From positions 558,001 to 622,000 of the forward strand of contig NZ_BDDS01000001.1 of assembly GCF_001653135.1 (NCBI RefSeq): a DNA stretch of 64,000 nucleotides, read 5' to 3'. Positions 1 to 9,160 of the stretch are shown piece by piece (the first letter of the stretch is position 1; each line of letters begins with the position of its first letter). The notes below the pieces were generated by a model that worked only from the letters and a program-made list of their open reading frames with translations, made no database searches and was not told where the DNA came from. Both the position numbers and the translations under genes were made by a program. This stretch comes from Pseudoalteromonas neustonica (lineage in GTDB: Bacteria > Pseudomonadota > Gammaproteobacteria > Enterobacterales > Alteromonadaceae).

Positions 1-860
1 TTGTTGTTATGTATGCAATAGCAATCAATAAAGATGAAAGCTTTCAAATACTATCAGATTCATTGGAGCAGGTGTTTGATCAATCAGCTCGCCAACATAG
101 TCAAGAAGGTAAAGGTGTTACAGGCACAGGATTATTGACTGACCGCGTTACGCCAGAAAATGACTTGTTGTTTGGTGAAAGCATACAAAAACAAGAAGCT
201 GGGCCCGAATTACTCGATGGGCAAAGTGAGACTAGTAACATTAAACAAAAACATTTAGGCAAACCCTTAGATAGTTTGTTAACTAAATTGCAATCAGCAC
301 TGATTGATGAAATTCGTGATGGTGAAGCAAGTTTAGAATTACATCAAGATTGGTTAATTATTGAGTTAAGTTCAGGCATGCTATTTTCTAGCGGGAGTGC
401 TGTCGCACATAGTCGTGCGAAAACGGTGATCGGTGTCGTTAAAGATATAATAGCGCCCGTTGATAATTATATAAGAGTGCGCGGCTATACGGATAATGAG
501 ACTATACAGAACGAAATTTACCGTTCTAATTGGGAGCTATCAGTATCTCGTGCAACTTCTATTTTAGTCGAGTTAGAAGCCCTAGGTATAAACCCTGCCA
601 GAATGGCAATTGAGGGTTACGGTCAATATTCGCCATTTGCTGATAATGATACAGAACAAGGCCGCGCTGAAAATCGTAAAGTGGTTGTTGCCTTATCTAA
701 ATATGGATTACCGCCAAAAATACTGAAAGTAGAAGGTGGCCCAGCAATCGAAGAGCCCGAACTTGAATCAATTGAGTTGCCATCGGACGATAACACTATT
801 AAAGTGATCCAATTACCACATGGTGGAATACGAATTACAACGCGCAACGAAAAAAAATAA
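1..860 (+). CDS. motB: MotB/MotD-like flagellar motor protein (5' end outside window)
   Basis: Stator subunit that anchors the flagellar motor to peptidoglycan. The first readable codons give V-V-M-Y-A-I, which matches the end of the single transmembrane helix of MotB proteins (FFVVMYAIS), so the ATG at 9 is an internal Met and the true start lies upstream of the window. The C-terminal half is an OmpA-like peptidoglycan-binding domain: it has GYTDN, then NWELSVSRA, GYGQYSPF and GRAENRKV, in the usual order. It stands directly before a ParA-like gene and CheW-type genes, the order seen in Pseudomonas and Vibrio polar chemotaxis clusters, where this gene is the second-stator MotD. The paralogue (MotB or MotD) cannot be decided without the upstream part. 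Confidence 0.9.
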   Translation, partial: VVMYAIAINKDESFQILSDSLEQVFDQSARQHSQEGKGVTGTGLLTDRVTPENDLLFGESIQKQEAGPELLDGQSETSNIKQKHLGKPLDSLLTKLQSALIDEIRDGEASLELHQDWLIIELSSGMLFSSGSAVAHSRAKTVIGVVKDIIAPVDNYIRVRGYTDNETIQNEIYRSNWELSVSRATSILVELEALGINPARMAIEGYGQYSPFADNDTEQGRAENRKVVVALSKYGLPPKILKVEGGPAIEEPELESIELPSDDNTIKVIQLPHGGIRITTRNEKK

Positions 861-868
861 GGTGTGAT

Positions 869-1639
869 GTGAAAATTTGGACGGTGGCAAATCAAAAAGG
901 CGGAGTGGGTAAAACAACCACTGCTGTCAGTCTTGCTGGTATTTTAGCGCTGCAGGGAAAGCGAGTATTATTGATTGATACTGATCCTCATGCATCATTA
1001 ACTTATTATTTTGGAATTGACTCTGAAGATTTAGAAGTCAGTGTTTACGATATTTTTGCACGGGGTAACTCGATGCAAAGTGAAGAAATTTTACAGGCTT
1101 TATGTCCGTCTAATATAGATAATTTAGATATCCTGCCGGCCACCATGGCAATTGCGACGCTCGATCGCAGTATGGGTAATAGAACAGGTATGGGGTTGAT
1201 ATTAAAAAAAGCCTTAGCAAAAATTAGTGATCATTATGATTACGCTATTTTAGATTGTCCACCAGTACTTGGTGTTCTTATGGTGAATGCTTTGGCTGCA
1301 AGTGAGCGTATTTTAGTTCCGGTACAAACGGAGTTTTTAGCATTAAAAGGGCTGGATAGAATGATGCGAACTATGGAGTTAATGCAAAGCTCGCAATCAA
1401 AGCAGTATCAATATACCATTATCCCTACAATGTATGATAAGAGAACTAATGCTTCTCTTGAAGCATACAAAACACTGCAACAAACATATCAAGAAAAAGT
1501 GTGGCCTGGAGTAATACCAGTAGATACTAAATTTCGTGATGCGAGTCTTGCTCAACAGGTGCCCATTCAGTATTGTCCACGATCTCGTGGTGTATACGCC
1601 TATCGTGCATTACTCGATTATTTGATTGAACAAGGTTAA
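869..1639 (+). CDS. ParA-family ATPase of the chemotaxis cluster (ParC-like)
   Basis: Cytoplasmic MinD/ParA-type ATPase. The deviant Walker A is near residues 10-17 (KGGVGKTT), followed by DTDPH near 38 and a Walker B-like DCPP near 131. It starts at GTG, eight bases after the stop of the motor gene, and is followed after three bases by the ParP-like gene. In Vibrio the equivalent protein (ParC) places chemoreceptor arrays at the old cell pole; that role is inferred here from gene order and family. It is not topoisomerase IV ParC, nor the chromosomal ParA, which would sit beside parB. Length (256 aa) is normal for the family. Confidence 0.88.
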   Translation: MKIWTVANQKGGVGKTTTAVSLAGILALQGKRVLLIDTDPHASLTYYFGIDSEDLEVSVYDIFARGNSMQSEEILQALCPSNIDNLDILPATMAIATLDRSMGNRTGMGLILKKALAKISDHYDYAILDCPPVLGVLMVNALAASERILVPVQTEFLALKGLDRMMRTMELMQSSQSKQYQYTIIPTMYDKRTNASLEAYKTLQQTYQEKVWPGVIPVDTKFRDASLAQQVPIQYCPRSRGVYAYRALLDYLIEQG

Positions 1640-1642
1640 TTA

Positions 1643-2437
1643 ATGAGCAAGCAGTTATTTGCTAATGAAAAAGTTATGACCCAATATTTGGGGGCTTTAC
1701 TGTGCGAGGACGAAGATTCAACTGATTTACAGCCTGTAGCTAAATTGCTTGAGCAAGTTACTTCAACTCAAAAAAATACAGATTTACCAGCAAAGGCATC
1801 GCAACAACCAATTATAATGTTGGATGCGCTTGAAGATGTGAAGCCTCATGAAGAAGAAATTACTGAACAATTAAACCCCGTCCTTGAGAAACCACAGATC
1901 CAAGCTAAGATCAAAGGTATAGCAAATACTGAGCCGAAACTTAGTACAACGCAGCCGAAAACCCCTATTCAACGTCAAGAGGATTATTTTGATGGTGAAT
2001 TTCAAGCGTTGTTCTTTGAAGTGGCGGGTTTAACGCTTGCCGTACCGTTAAAAGCGCTAGGTGGTATACATCAGTTAAGCGAAGTGAATCAATTGTTTGG
2101 GAAACCAAAATGGTTTAAAGGAGTCATGTTAAACCGTGAGGAAAACCTAAATGTTGTGGATACTGCTCGATGGGTAATGCCTGAAAAGTATACACAAGAA
2201 TTAGAAGATAAGCTAAATTACCAATACCTGATCACGTTAGGTGATAGCCAGTGGGGGTTGTTAGCTGAAAAGTTAGTTAATAATATTACACTGCGTAGTG
2301 AAGATGTTAAGTGGCGGACAAAAAATGGCAAGCGCCCTTGGCTTGCCGGTGTTATTAAAGAAAAAATGTGTGCCTTAATTGATGTTGAAAATTTAAATCA
2401 ATTACTGGAGCAAGGCTTAGATAGCCGTGAGCAGTAA
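1643..2437 (+). CDS. parP: ParP-like protein with C-terminal CheW domain
   Basis: The protein has about 110 residues of low-complexity, Glu/Gln/Pro-rich N-terminal sequence, then a CheW-like fold (from about residue 120, FFEVAGLTLAVPLKAL). This is the architecture of Vibrio ParP, which links the polar ATPase ParC to CheA in chemoreceptor arrays, and of the second CheW-type gene in Pseudomonas. It follows the ParA-like gene by three bases and its last codons overlap possible upstream starts of cheW. A general CheW-domain protein is the alternative reading; the long linker and the adjacent ParA-like gene favour ParP. Confidence 0.82.
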   Translation: MSKQLFANEKVMTQYLGALLCEDEDSTDLQPVAKLLEQVTSTQKNTDLPAKASQQPIIMLDALEDVKPHEEEITEQLNPVLEKPQIQAKIKGIANTEPKLSTTQPKTPIQRQEDYFDGEFQALFFEVAGLTLAVPLKALGGIHQLSEVNQLFGKPKWFKGVMLNREENLNVVDTARWVMPEKYTQELEDKLNYQYLITLGDSQWGLLAEKLVNNITLRSEDVKWRTKNGKRPWLAGVIKEKMCALIDVENLNQLLEQGLDSREQ

Positions 2438-2456
2438 CGATATTCGGAGTAATAGC

Positions 2457-2954
2457 ATGAGCGAAAAAAGAGTATTATCAAGCAGTAAAAATGCCGATAG
2501 CAATGATGAAGTATTGCAGTGGGTAACATTCAAACTTGAGTCAGAGACCTACGGTGTCAATGTAATGCAGGTGCAAGAAATTTTGCGTTACACTGAAATA
2601 GCCCCAGTCCCTGGTGCGCCAAGTTATGTGCTGGGGATCATTAACTTACGCGGTAACGTAGTGACAGTTATTGATACTCGCTCACGCTTTGGTTTGATGT
2701 CAGCGGAAACTACTGATAACTCACGTGTTTTGATTATTGAAGCTGAAGAGCAGGTTATTGGTATTCTTGCTGATAGCGTTGCAGAAGTTGTTTACCTTCG
2801 AAGTTCAGAAATAGACAGCGCACCAAATATAGGCACTGAAGAAAGTGCTAAATTTATTCAAGGTGTAAGCAACCGTGATGGTGAGTTACTCATTCTAGTT
2901 GATTTAAATAAATTACTAAATGATGAAGAGTGGGATGAGTTAAGCGATATTTAA
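2457..2954 (+). CDS. cheW: CheW chemotaxis coupling protein
   Basis: Single-domain CheW (165 aa) that couples chemoreceptors to the kinase CheA. Typical elements are WVTFKLESETYGVNVMQVQEIL, then APSYVLGIINLRGNVVTVIDTR near the middle, and GVSNRDGELLILVDLNKLL near the end. The open frame extends up to a GTG at 2427, but a GGAG ribosome binding site at 2446-2449 stands seven bases before the ATG at 2457, so the ATG is preferred. It belongs to the same operon as the ParP-like gene, which stops at 2437. Confidence 0.93.
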   Translation: MSEKRVLSSSKNADSNDEVLQWVTFKLESETYGVNVMQVQEILRYTEIAPVPGAPSYVLGIINLRGNVVTVIDTRSRFGLMSAETTDNSRVLIIEAEEQVIGILADSVAEVVYLRSSEIDSAPNIGTEESAKFIQGVSNRDGELLILVDLNKLLNDEEWDELSDI

Positions 2955-2970
2955 CGCTTACAGATAAACT

Positions 2971-3375
2971 ATGTTGTTACTCTCTTTAGTTTGTGGCGCA
3001 CTAATTTTGATATTAGTGTGCTTTATTGTTTTATATGTCATGAATAGAAAAATATCTCAGATTGAATTTCTACATCAAAAAAAATTGAGCGATGTACTAC
3101 AGCAAACCAATATTTTGCGAAGTGAAGTTGCAGAAATGCGAACTGGTATGCTTAGTATCGGTAAGCGCTTGGTGACTGTAGAGCTGCGTAATCAAGAGCT
3201 TGCACAGCAACAAGATGCGCAAAAATACGATGACCCTGATGCGAAAATTTATTCACGCGCAGTGAAAATGGTTGAACTTGGTGCAGATATAGAAGAGATC
3301 ATTCGAGAATGCGAATTGCCGCGTGCTGAAGCTGAGTTACTCATGTCGTTACATCAACAGAAGGGCGCTAGTTAG
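2971..3375 (+). CDS. DUF2802 membrane-anchored protein, end of chemotaxis operon
   Basis: A 134-aa protein with one N-terminal transmembrane helix (about residues 2-25), a heptad-like coiled-coil segment (about 30-75), and a small C-terminal helical region (SRAVKMVELGADIEEIIRECEL...) that resembles a short helix-turn-helix. Proteins of this kind (DUF2802) sit directly after cheW at the end of polar chemotaxis operons in Pseudomonas and Vibrio relatives. The function is not established. The stop codon lies inside the stem of the operon terminator. Confidence 0.8.
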   Translation: MLLLSLVCGALILILVCFIVLYVMNRKISQIEFLHQKKLSDVLQQTNILRSEVAEMRTGMLSIGKRLVTVELRNQELAQQQDAQKYDDPDAKIYSRAVKMVELGADIEEIIRECELPRAEAELLMSLHQQKGAS

Positions 3376-3384
3376 CGCCTTTTA
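3364..3384 (+). terminator. Intrinsic terminator of chemotaxis operon
   Basis: Stem GGCGCTA/TAGCGCC with a 2-base loop followed by TTTT. The stem overlaps the last four codons and stop of the DUF2802 gene. Confidence 0.85.
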
Positions 3385-3424
3385 TTTATATAAGTTTAAG
3401 GACCGCAGATACTTTAATGAGTGA

Positions 3425-3638
3425 ACTTTCAATCTTAATCACGGCATGAGGCTTGTGGGCTAAGTAAGAATTGAGCTACAAGAAGCCAATATCTCTTAAG
3501 TAAAATGTTCAAGCAGTGCGTGTTTGGTAGTTATACCGTGTTATCACCTTTTTATATGAAGTAATCACACTACATAGATTTTGCTATATTTAAATAGCAA
3601 GCATGCGACAGAAAATTCAATCAGCAATGAATAAAGGG
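3425..3638. repeat. Decayed copy of the GGGCGTGTTGAC MITE-like element
   Basis: This spacer can be aligned by eye, in the same order, with the intact copy at 56015-56324. Shared stretches include GGGCTAAGTAA, AGCAGTGCGTGTTTGG (versus GGCAGCGCATGTTTGG), TTATACCGTGTTATCACC (versus TTATACTGCGTTATCGCC), ATCACACTACATAG and AAAATTCAATCA. The terminal inverted repeats are lost. It appears to be an old insertion decayed by point mutation and small deletions. The limits are approximate. Confidence 0.6.
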
Positions 3639-3640
3639 TT

Positions 3641-3949
3641 TTAAGCTTTTATATTTAATTTGCCGTGGAAGTCTTGCCAGCCTGGCGGAAACTTACCTCT
3701 TAAAACATATGAAAATGCGATAAGCTCTGCAATAACGTAATAAAGCTCTTTTGGAATTTCTTCACCAAGCTCTAAATGAGACAGTGTTTTTGCCAGCGCT
3801 TCGTCTTTATGTATTAAAATCCCTTTTTCTTGGGCTGCTTTGATTATTTCATCTGCAAGCTCCCCAAAACCTTTACTGCTAACGGTAGGTGCTCGGCCTG
3901 CTTCATAGAGTAAGCCTATTGCCGACTTTTGTTTTGGCTCTTCATTCAT
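3641..3949 (-). CDS. FlhB cytoplasmic-domain-like protein
   Basis: A 102-aa protein corresponding only to the cytoplasmic C-terminal domain of FlhB/YscU export proteins: AIGLLYEAGRAPTVSSKG, ILIHKDEALAKTLSHLELGEEIPKELY and VIAELIAFSYVLRG are the family landmarks. No membrane helices are present, and the NPTH autocleavage motif of real FlhB is absent. Such stand-alone FlhB-like proteins are known next to FliK-like genes, and here one follows the FliK-like gene by 15 bases. A part in flagellar hook-length or export control is inferred; it cannot replace FlhB as the export gate. Confidence 0.85.
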   Translation of the reverse strand: MNEEPKQKSAIGLLYEAGRAPTVSSKGFGELADEIIKAAQEKGILIHKDEALAKTLSHLELGEEIPKELYYVIAELIAFSYVLRGKFPPGWQDFHGKLNIKA

Positions 3950-3964
3950 AACTACACCTCATAA

Positions 3965-6805
3965 CTACACTTTAATATTAATAATGGCGTGGGATTGGTA
4001 AAATGCCTGATGCTGTGGCGCACCTTGGCTAAGATTAAGCTCTCCCACTTGTAAACCATGCGCTGTGAGCTTGTGCCGAAGACTCTCTATATGCGGATGC
4101 GCCATAGCCGTTATTTCTTGGCTAGATGCGAGTAACTTACAGTCTAATGCTTTATCCATTAACTCCGCAGTAATTTGTAATTGACCTAATGTGGCATAGT
4201 CAAAATTTAAACGTACAAACCAGACATTCTTGGCCTCTAACTTATCTTTACTGGGTTTTTTATATTGGCCAAGTGATATTTCTGTTTGTGCTGCTTCTGG
4301 TGGCAGCCGCATAGGCAGTAAAAATTGCACCAGTGGGTTGGTGTCTGGCTGTTGGTTTATTGGAGTTGTCGTTACTTGGTTTAGTGCTGTTTTTATTTGA
4401 CTCAAGTCGGCCGCTAAAACTTGGCTATTTGCTTGCAGCAGCTGCTCTTGTAATTTTTGGCTATTAACCGCTTTGAAGTTTGGTACAAGCACCTGCAATA
4501 ATGCATCAACAGAGTTTTGGCCGTTAAACGTCAATGCGCTGATCGTATTTAAAGCCGGTGCGGCTAAAATACTAACAGTTAAGTGCTCAATGGCTTGGCT
4601 AAAACTCGTGTGTAGTGCACTTGCGGGGAGGCTTTGCGGTTGAATTATACTTAGGATTTCCCGTTGAATGGTCAAGGGTTGATGTGATTGGCTATCAATC
4701 ATACGGCTAAAGGCCTGATTAACAAGGCGGTTAAGATCAACATTATCACTAAATTTCGGTTGTGCTAACTGCTCTATTTTTGCTGAGAGTATTTGACGAG
4801 ACAGTAAATTTTTTTCACTGTGTGATATATGCGATAGTGTATAAGGAGGTGTTTTTTCTATCGGTATATTTAATAAAGGGGCTAGTAGTTTTGCCTCAAT
4901 GGGTAGGCTTAATTGACTTGCTATTGGCGATACTGCTAGTGGTGCTTTTAGCGTCGGTATTGAGGGGTTATGCATTTGTGGTGTTGTTTTGATGTTAGCA
5001 GTAAGACTTTGCTTCATTGAGTCTATTGAGCTGTGTATAGGAGCATGAGCAGGTTTAAGCGTTACTTTATTTGATTCTACTACTTCAACGTTTTTGACTG
5101 TGCCGTAATGCGAACTCGTTTGTGTCGATTTATTTTTATTCTCGTCGATGGGGAGGGGTTTCTGAACGAGTTCATTAATAGGTGTTTTTATTTTACTCTT
5201 ATCTCGAGATTGTGCTGAATTAGTTATCAGAGGTTCATTCATAGGCACAATTTTCGGTATTCGAACAGTCGCGTCATCCTTTATAGAAGACGGTATGGAA
5301 GGCTCCTTAAGCACAGGAGTCTGAATTTTTTCGGTCGGTGTAATCTGCGATCCCTTGTCCGTATTAGCTTGCCCCATTTTTGTTTGTGAGTTAGAGGTTG
5401 TTTGCGTTAAAAATAGCCCCGTCTCAGCTGTTTGCCGGTTACTGGTTGAAGAGGTTGGCATCTGGGTATTTACAGTCTTTAATGAGTCTAATTTATTTAG
5501 TGGTAATTCAGTGGCAGCATGTTGAGTGTTTGCTACCGCTGGCTGTATTGGTGTTGTTAACGTATTCAGCGCAGCTTTAACTTGTTGGAAAAATTGCACT
5601 AAGGGAGGCGATGAATGAAAATGTTTAGGTAGCGAAGACCCTTTACTGATATCAGCTTGTAGTGGGTCTAGATTATTATTAGCAAGGGCTGTTAAGTTAA
5701 TTCTGCGCAATGACTCAGGTAATAGGGTTGCCACTTCTATTTTTTTGATTGTACGCGGTGATGGAGGTTGACTCATTTCGTCTTTGTTAAAAGAGGGGCT
5801 TGGCTTAGTAAACGGCTTATTTTCAAAGTATTGCACAGCATCTTTAATACGTGTTTTTAAATCAGCGAAACTATGTTGCAACCATGAGCTAATAGGGCTA
5901 TTGCTGGAAAGTGAAGGGCTTGAGGTAACCGTATTTGCTTGCGAAAGTGCAGTTGTCTTTGCTAAATGCTGAGCACTGAGTAATGAATTAAATGTATGAG
6001 TAAGAGAATTTTTTAAAACAAGATCAACACTGGGTACATGCGTTTTAATCTGTAGTTGTTCATTCACTGCTGCAAGAGTGACTTTTTGCATCGTATTGCT
6101 GAGTTGATGTACATGCTCAGTTTTTACTGGAATGTTAAATGCATTTTTTTGTTGTGGAATAGTTAATTGTACGCTTTTATTTACCGTTTTTAATTGTGCT
6201 AGAGGAACAAGACTCGCAAGCCATGTTGCTAGTTTTCCTTGGCTAATAGGTTGCTGATGGAGGTTGTCGGCAAAGCGATTAATTACGGTTAACCTAAAGT
6301 TTTTATCTTGGACATTAATAAGCGCTTGTAAAGGTTGCTCTGCCTGTAATAACTGAGCGACTTCTTTATTAAGCGGTAAGCTGGCGTGCAATTGGCTAAT
6401 AAGTAATTTTGCAATTGGCGCAGTAATCACATTAACCGGGAAAGGTTTATTGTCTAACTGACTGCCAGTGTTTATGAAATTTAATAAACTTTGTAGCTGC
6501 TTATGTTGTGTTAAAGGGATATTTAGTTGCGTTGGTAAAATGGTGAGTTGTTTACCATCAGCACTTAATTGTACTTGCGCACTGGAAATCTTTTGCGCCT
6601 GCTCAGGAGATTGAGTGGTTGCTAAGCGTAACGTTTGCCAGTGTTTATCAACAAGTATATCTATCTGTACAGAGCCTTTAGCAAACACGATATTTTTCGC
6701 GCTGAGTGTTTGTTCACCTGAGATGATTGTTTGCTGCGTAGCACCGACTGCAGGCTGGTTAACAGTCAGTGAGTTAGCTAAAGATATCTGTGTAGGTTTA
6801 TTCAT
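3965..6805 (-). CDS. FliK-like flagellar hook-length control domain protein
   Basis: Very long (946 aa) protein. The final 130 residues or so form a Flg_hook domain (WFVRLNFDYATLGQLQITAEL, LASSQEITAMAHPHIESLRHKL, LQVGELNLSQG). The middle (about 280-640) is low-complexity and rich in Ser, Thr, Gln and Pro, as expected of a molecular ruler or secreted linker. Together with the FlhB-domain gene downstream it forms a two-gene operon apart from the flagellar clusters. It is probably a second FliK-type protein rather than the main FliK of the hook operon, since a pair like this beside ccmA is a recurring arrangement in related bacteria (from memory). Confidence 0.75.
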   Translation of the reverse strand: MNKPTQISLANSLTVNQPAVGATQQTIISGEQTLSAKNIVFAKGSVQIDILVDKHWQTLRLATTQSPEQAQKISSAQVQLSADGKQLTILPTQLNIPLTQHKQLQSLLNFINTGSQLDNKPFPVNVITAPIAKLLISQLHASLPLNKEVAQLLQAEQPLQALINVQDKNFRLTVINRFADNLHQQPISQGKLATWLASLVPLAQLKTVNKSVQLTIPQQKNAFNIPVKTEHVHQLSNTMQKVTLAAVNEQLQIKTHVPSVDLVLKNSLTHTFNSLLSAQHLAKTTALSQANTVTSSPSLSSNSPISSWLQHSFADLKTRIKDAVQYFENKPFTKPSPSFNKDEMSQPPSPRTIKKIEVATLLPESLRRINLTALANNNLDPLQADISKGSSLPKHFHSSPPLVQFFQQVKAALNTLTTPIQPAVANTQHAATELPLNKLDSLKTVNTQMPTSSTSNRQTAETGLFLTQTTSNSQTKMGQANTDKGSQITPTEKIQTPVLKEPSIPSSIKDDATVRIPKIVPMNEPLITNSAQSRDKSKIKTPINELVQKPLPIDENKNKSTQTSSHYGTVKNVEVVESNKVTLKPAHAPIHSSIDSMKQSLTANIKTTPQMHNPSIPTLKAPLAVSPIASQLSLPIEAKLLAPLLNIPIEKTPPYTLSHISHSEKNLLSRQILSAKIEQLAQPKFSDNVDLNRLVNQAFSRMIDSQSHQPLTIQREILSIIQPQSLPASALHTSFSQAIEHLTVSILAAPALNTISALTFNGQNSVDALLQVLVPNFKAVNSQKLQEQLLQANSQVLAADLSQIKTALNQVTTTPINQQPDTNPLVQFLLPMRLPPEAAQTEISLGQYKKPSKDKLEAKNVWFVRLNFDYATLGQLQITAELMDKALDCKLLASSQEITAMAHPHIESLRHKLTAHGLQVGELNLSQGAPQHQAFYQSHAIINIKV

Positions 6806-6908
6806 TATTTTAAATCAAATTATCATTAATCGGTTTCATCGGATTATTCGTATTACCCTATCATTATGGTAGACTAACACCTAATTTTGGGGATAGAGAA
6901 TCGTCATC

Positions 6909-7529
6909 TTGTTACACATTAAGTCCGTCACCTGCATCAAGCAAGAGCGCTGTTTGTTTGAGGATCTTAATTTCAGTTTGAAATCGGGACAAATTATGCA
7001 GTTAGCTGGCCCTAACGGGGCAGGTAAAACATCATTATTGCGAATTATCGCGGGTTTTTCAGTCCCCGATGAAGGGGATGTTTTATGGCAAGGTAAGTCG
7101 ATAATTAAGAACTATGACGAATTTGCGCGTGAGCTTTTATTTATTGGCCATAAAACGGGTGTTAATAGTCAGTTGACCGCATTGGAAAATGTACAGTTTT
7201 GGTTACAGATACAAGGCTATAACGATACCCAAGACCTTTATGCGTTACTTGCCAAAATTGGCTTAGTTGGCCTTGAAGATGTCCCCGTTCGAATGTTGTC
7301 TGCAGGACAACAGCGACGTGTTGCCTTACTTAGATTATGGTTAAATAGCGCAAAGTTATGGGTTTTAGATGAACCATTTACTGCGCTAGATAAAGCGGGT
7401 GTTGCCTTTTTACAGCAACGCTTTATAACCCACCTAGAGCAGGGGGGGGCTATTTTACTAACTACCCACCAAGATTTAACAACCCACTTTAATGATTTAC
7501 AAACTGTCACGTTGGAGTACAGACACTGA
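6909..7529 (+). CDS. ccmA: CcmA, heme exporter ATP-binding protein
   Basis: ABC ATPase of the CcmABCD complex that releases holo-CcmE during cytochrome c maturation. Walker A is near residues 34-42 (GPNGAGKTS), the signature LSAGQQRR near 130, and Walker B LWVLDEPFTALD near 152. The start is TTG; no in-frame ATG precedes it. The last base of its stop codon is the first base of the ccmB ATG. First gene of the nine-gene ccm operon. Confidence 0.95.
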   Translation: MLHIKSVTCIKQERCLFEDLNFSLKSGQIMQLAGPNGAGKTSLLRIIAGFSVPDEGDVLWQGKSIIKNYDEFARELLFIGHKTGVNSQLTALENVQFWLQIQGYNDTQDLYALLAKIGLVGLEDVPVRMLSAGQQRRVALLRLWLNSAKLWVLDEPFTALDKAGVAFLQQRFITHLEQGGAILLTTHQDLTTHFNDLQTVTLEYRH

Positions 7530-8215
7530 TGATACGCCAGCATTCTTATTGGCAGCTATTTAGTGCTGTTTGTAAAAAAGATTTACAGTTAGCCTTTCGC
7601 CAACGCGCAGAAATTGTTAATCCATTATTATTCTTTTTAATAGTTATTACGTTATTTCCGTTAGCAATTGGTCCTGAGCCAGGACTTCTAGCACGTATAG
7701 CTCCTGGTATTATTTGGGTTGCTGCGCTGTTATCTACTATGTTGGGGTTGGATAAATTATTTCGTGATGATTATCACGATGGCAGTCTTGAGCAGTTAAT
7801 AGCATCATCTTACCCGCTACCGCTTACGGTGTTAGCAAAAGTGGTTGCTCATTGGATTATTACAGGACTGCCGTTGGTACTAATGACGCCTTTATTTGCG
7901 CTATTACTGAATTTAGACACGAATGCGTTAATCGCAACAGTGCTCACTTTATTGTTGGGCACACCATTATTAAGTTTTATTGGCGCTATTGGCGCGGGTT
8001 TAACTGTCGGATTACAAAAGGGAGGGATTTTAATGAGTTTGCTCGTACTGCCTTTGTATATTCCGGTTTTGATTTTTGCAACGTCTGCTATTGAGACCAG
8101 TACAATGTCACTGGATTATAGTGGGCAGCTTGCCATCCTTGGTGCGATGTTAGTCGTTGCTATATTAAGCGCACCAATTGCCATATCGTCAGCATTAAAA
8201 GTGAGTGTAAGTTAA
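7529..8215 (+). CDS. ccmB: CcmB, heme exporter membrane protein
   Basis: Integral membrane partner of CcmA (228 aa, about six hydrophobic helices). The N-terminus FSAVCKKDLQLAFRQRAEIVNPLLFF and the stretch LGLDKLFRDDYHDGSLEQLIAS are characteristic of CcmB. The one-base overlap with ccmA suggests translational coupling. Confidence 0.96.
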   Translation: MIRQHSYWQLFSAVCKKDLQLAFRQRAEIVNPLLFFLIVITLFPLAIGPEPGLLARIAPGIIWVAALLSTMLGLDKLFRDDYHDGSLEQLIASSYPLPLTVLAKVVAHWIITGLPLVLMTPLFALLLNLDTNALIATVLTLLLGTPLLSFIGAIGAGLTVGLQKGGILMSLLVLPLYIPVLIFATSAIETSTMSLDYSGQLAILGAMLVVAILSAPIAISSALKVSVS

Positions 8216-8216
8216 T

Positions 8217-8954
8217 ATGTGGAAGTGGTTACATCCCTACGCTAAAGCAGATCGTGCATATCAATTATGTAATACGTTACTGCCCTATTTTGCCGTAATA
8301 ACGGTTGTGTGTATGATTGTTGGTTGGGTTTGGGGTTTGGCGTACGCGCCGGCTGATTACCAACAAAAAGACAGCTATCGTATTATTTTTATTCATGTTC
8401 CTTCAGCAATTTTATCAATGGGAGCATATTCTTCTATGGCCATAGCCGCTATCGTGGCACTTGTATGGCAACTTCGTAATGCAGAGCTTGCCGTTATTGC
8501 AATTGCACCTGTGGGCGCATGTGTTACAGCTATCGCACTTATTACTGGTGCTGCATGGGGTAAACCTATGTGGGGTGCTTGGTGGGTGTGGGATGCGCGT
8601 TTAACCTCAGAGTTAATTTTATTATTCTTATACCTAGGCGTGTTGTCGTTGTACCACGCTTTTGAAGACAAGAAAGCAGCGGGTCGAGCTGCGTCTATTC
8701 TTGCCATTGTAGGAGTTATAAATTTACCGATCATTCATTTCTCAGTTGAATGGTGGAACACACTACATCAAGGAGCAAGTATTACTAAATTCAATACTAA
8801 TGCCATTGATCCAAGTATGTTTTGGCCACTAATGTTAAATATTGTTGCGTTTGCTGCATTCGTCGGCACTGTGACTTTAATGCGTCTTAAAAATGAAATT
8901 TTACAACGTGAAAAACACCGTCCTTGGGTTCGTCAGTTGTTAAATAGGGGCTAG
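8217..8954 (+). CDS. ccmC: CcmC, heme handling protein
   Basis: Six-helix membrane protein of the heme handling family; it presents heme to CcmE in the periplasm. The tryptophan-rich WGAWWVWDARLTSELIL motif is present (about residues 123-139), and conserved histidines flank it (IFIHVPSA and LHQGASI). 245 aa, normal length. It starts one base after ccmB ends. Confidence 0.97.
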   Translation: MWKWLHPYAKADRAYQLCNTLLPYFAVITVVCMIVGWVWGLAYAPADYQQKDSYRIIFIHVPSAILSMGAYSSMAIAAIVALVWQLRNAELAVIAIAPVGACVTAIALITGAAWGKPMWGAWWVWDARLTSELILLFLYLGVLSLYHAFEDKKAAGRAASILAIVGVINLPIIHFSVEWWNTLHQGASITKFNTNAIDPSMFWPLMLNIVAFAAFVGTVTLMRLKNEILQREKHRPWVRQLLNRG

Positions 8955-8956
8955 TT

Positions 8957-9160
8957 ATGCAGTTTGATTCTTTTTCTGATTTTATAGCCATGGGTGGTTA
9001 TGGCTTTTATGTTTGGTTATCTTTTGGTTCCTGCGCGCTGATTTTAATAGGTATTTTACTCAGCTCGTTAAACGACACTAAACGCATTTTATCGTCTGTT
9101 CAGCAACAGGTTGACCGTGAAGCACGTATAAAACAGGCTAAACTGGAGCAGCAAGTATGA
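8957..9160 (+). CDS. ccmD: CcmD, small heme exporter subunit
   Basis: 67-aa protein with one transmembrane helix ([19 protein letters not shown]) and a charged C-terminus, as in CcmD, which stabilises the CcmABC-CcmE complex. It lies between ccmC and ccmE and overlaps the ccmE start by four bases (ATGA). Confidence 0.92.
   Translation: MQFDSFSDFIAMGGYGFYVWLSFGSCALILIGILLSSLNDTKRILSSVQQQVDREARIKQAKLEQQV

Noticed and set aside
4762..5972. Several plus-strand frames of 60-76 codons inside the FliK-like gene
   Set aside because: They lie antisense to a long, clearly coding frame, have no ribosome sites or known motifs, and arise from the low-complexity coding strand.
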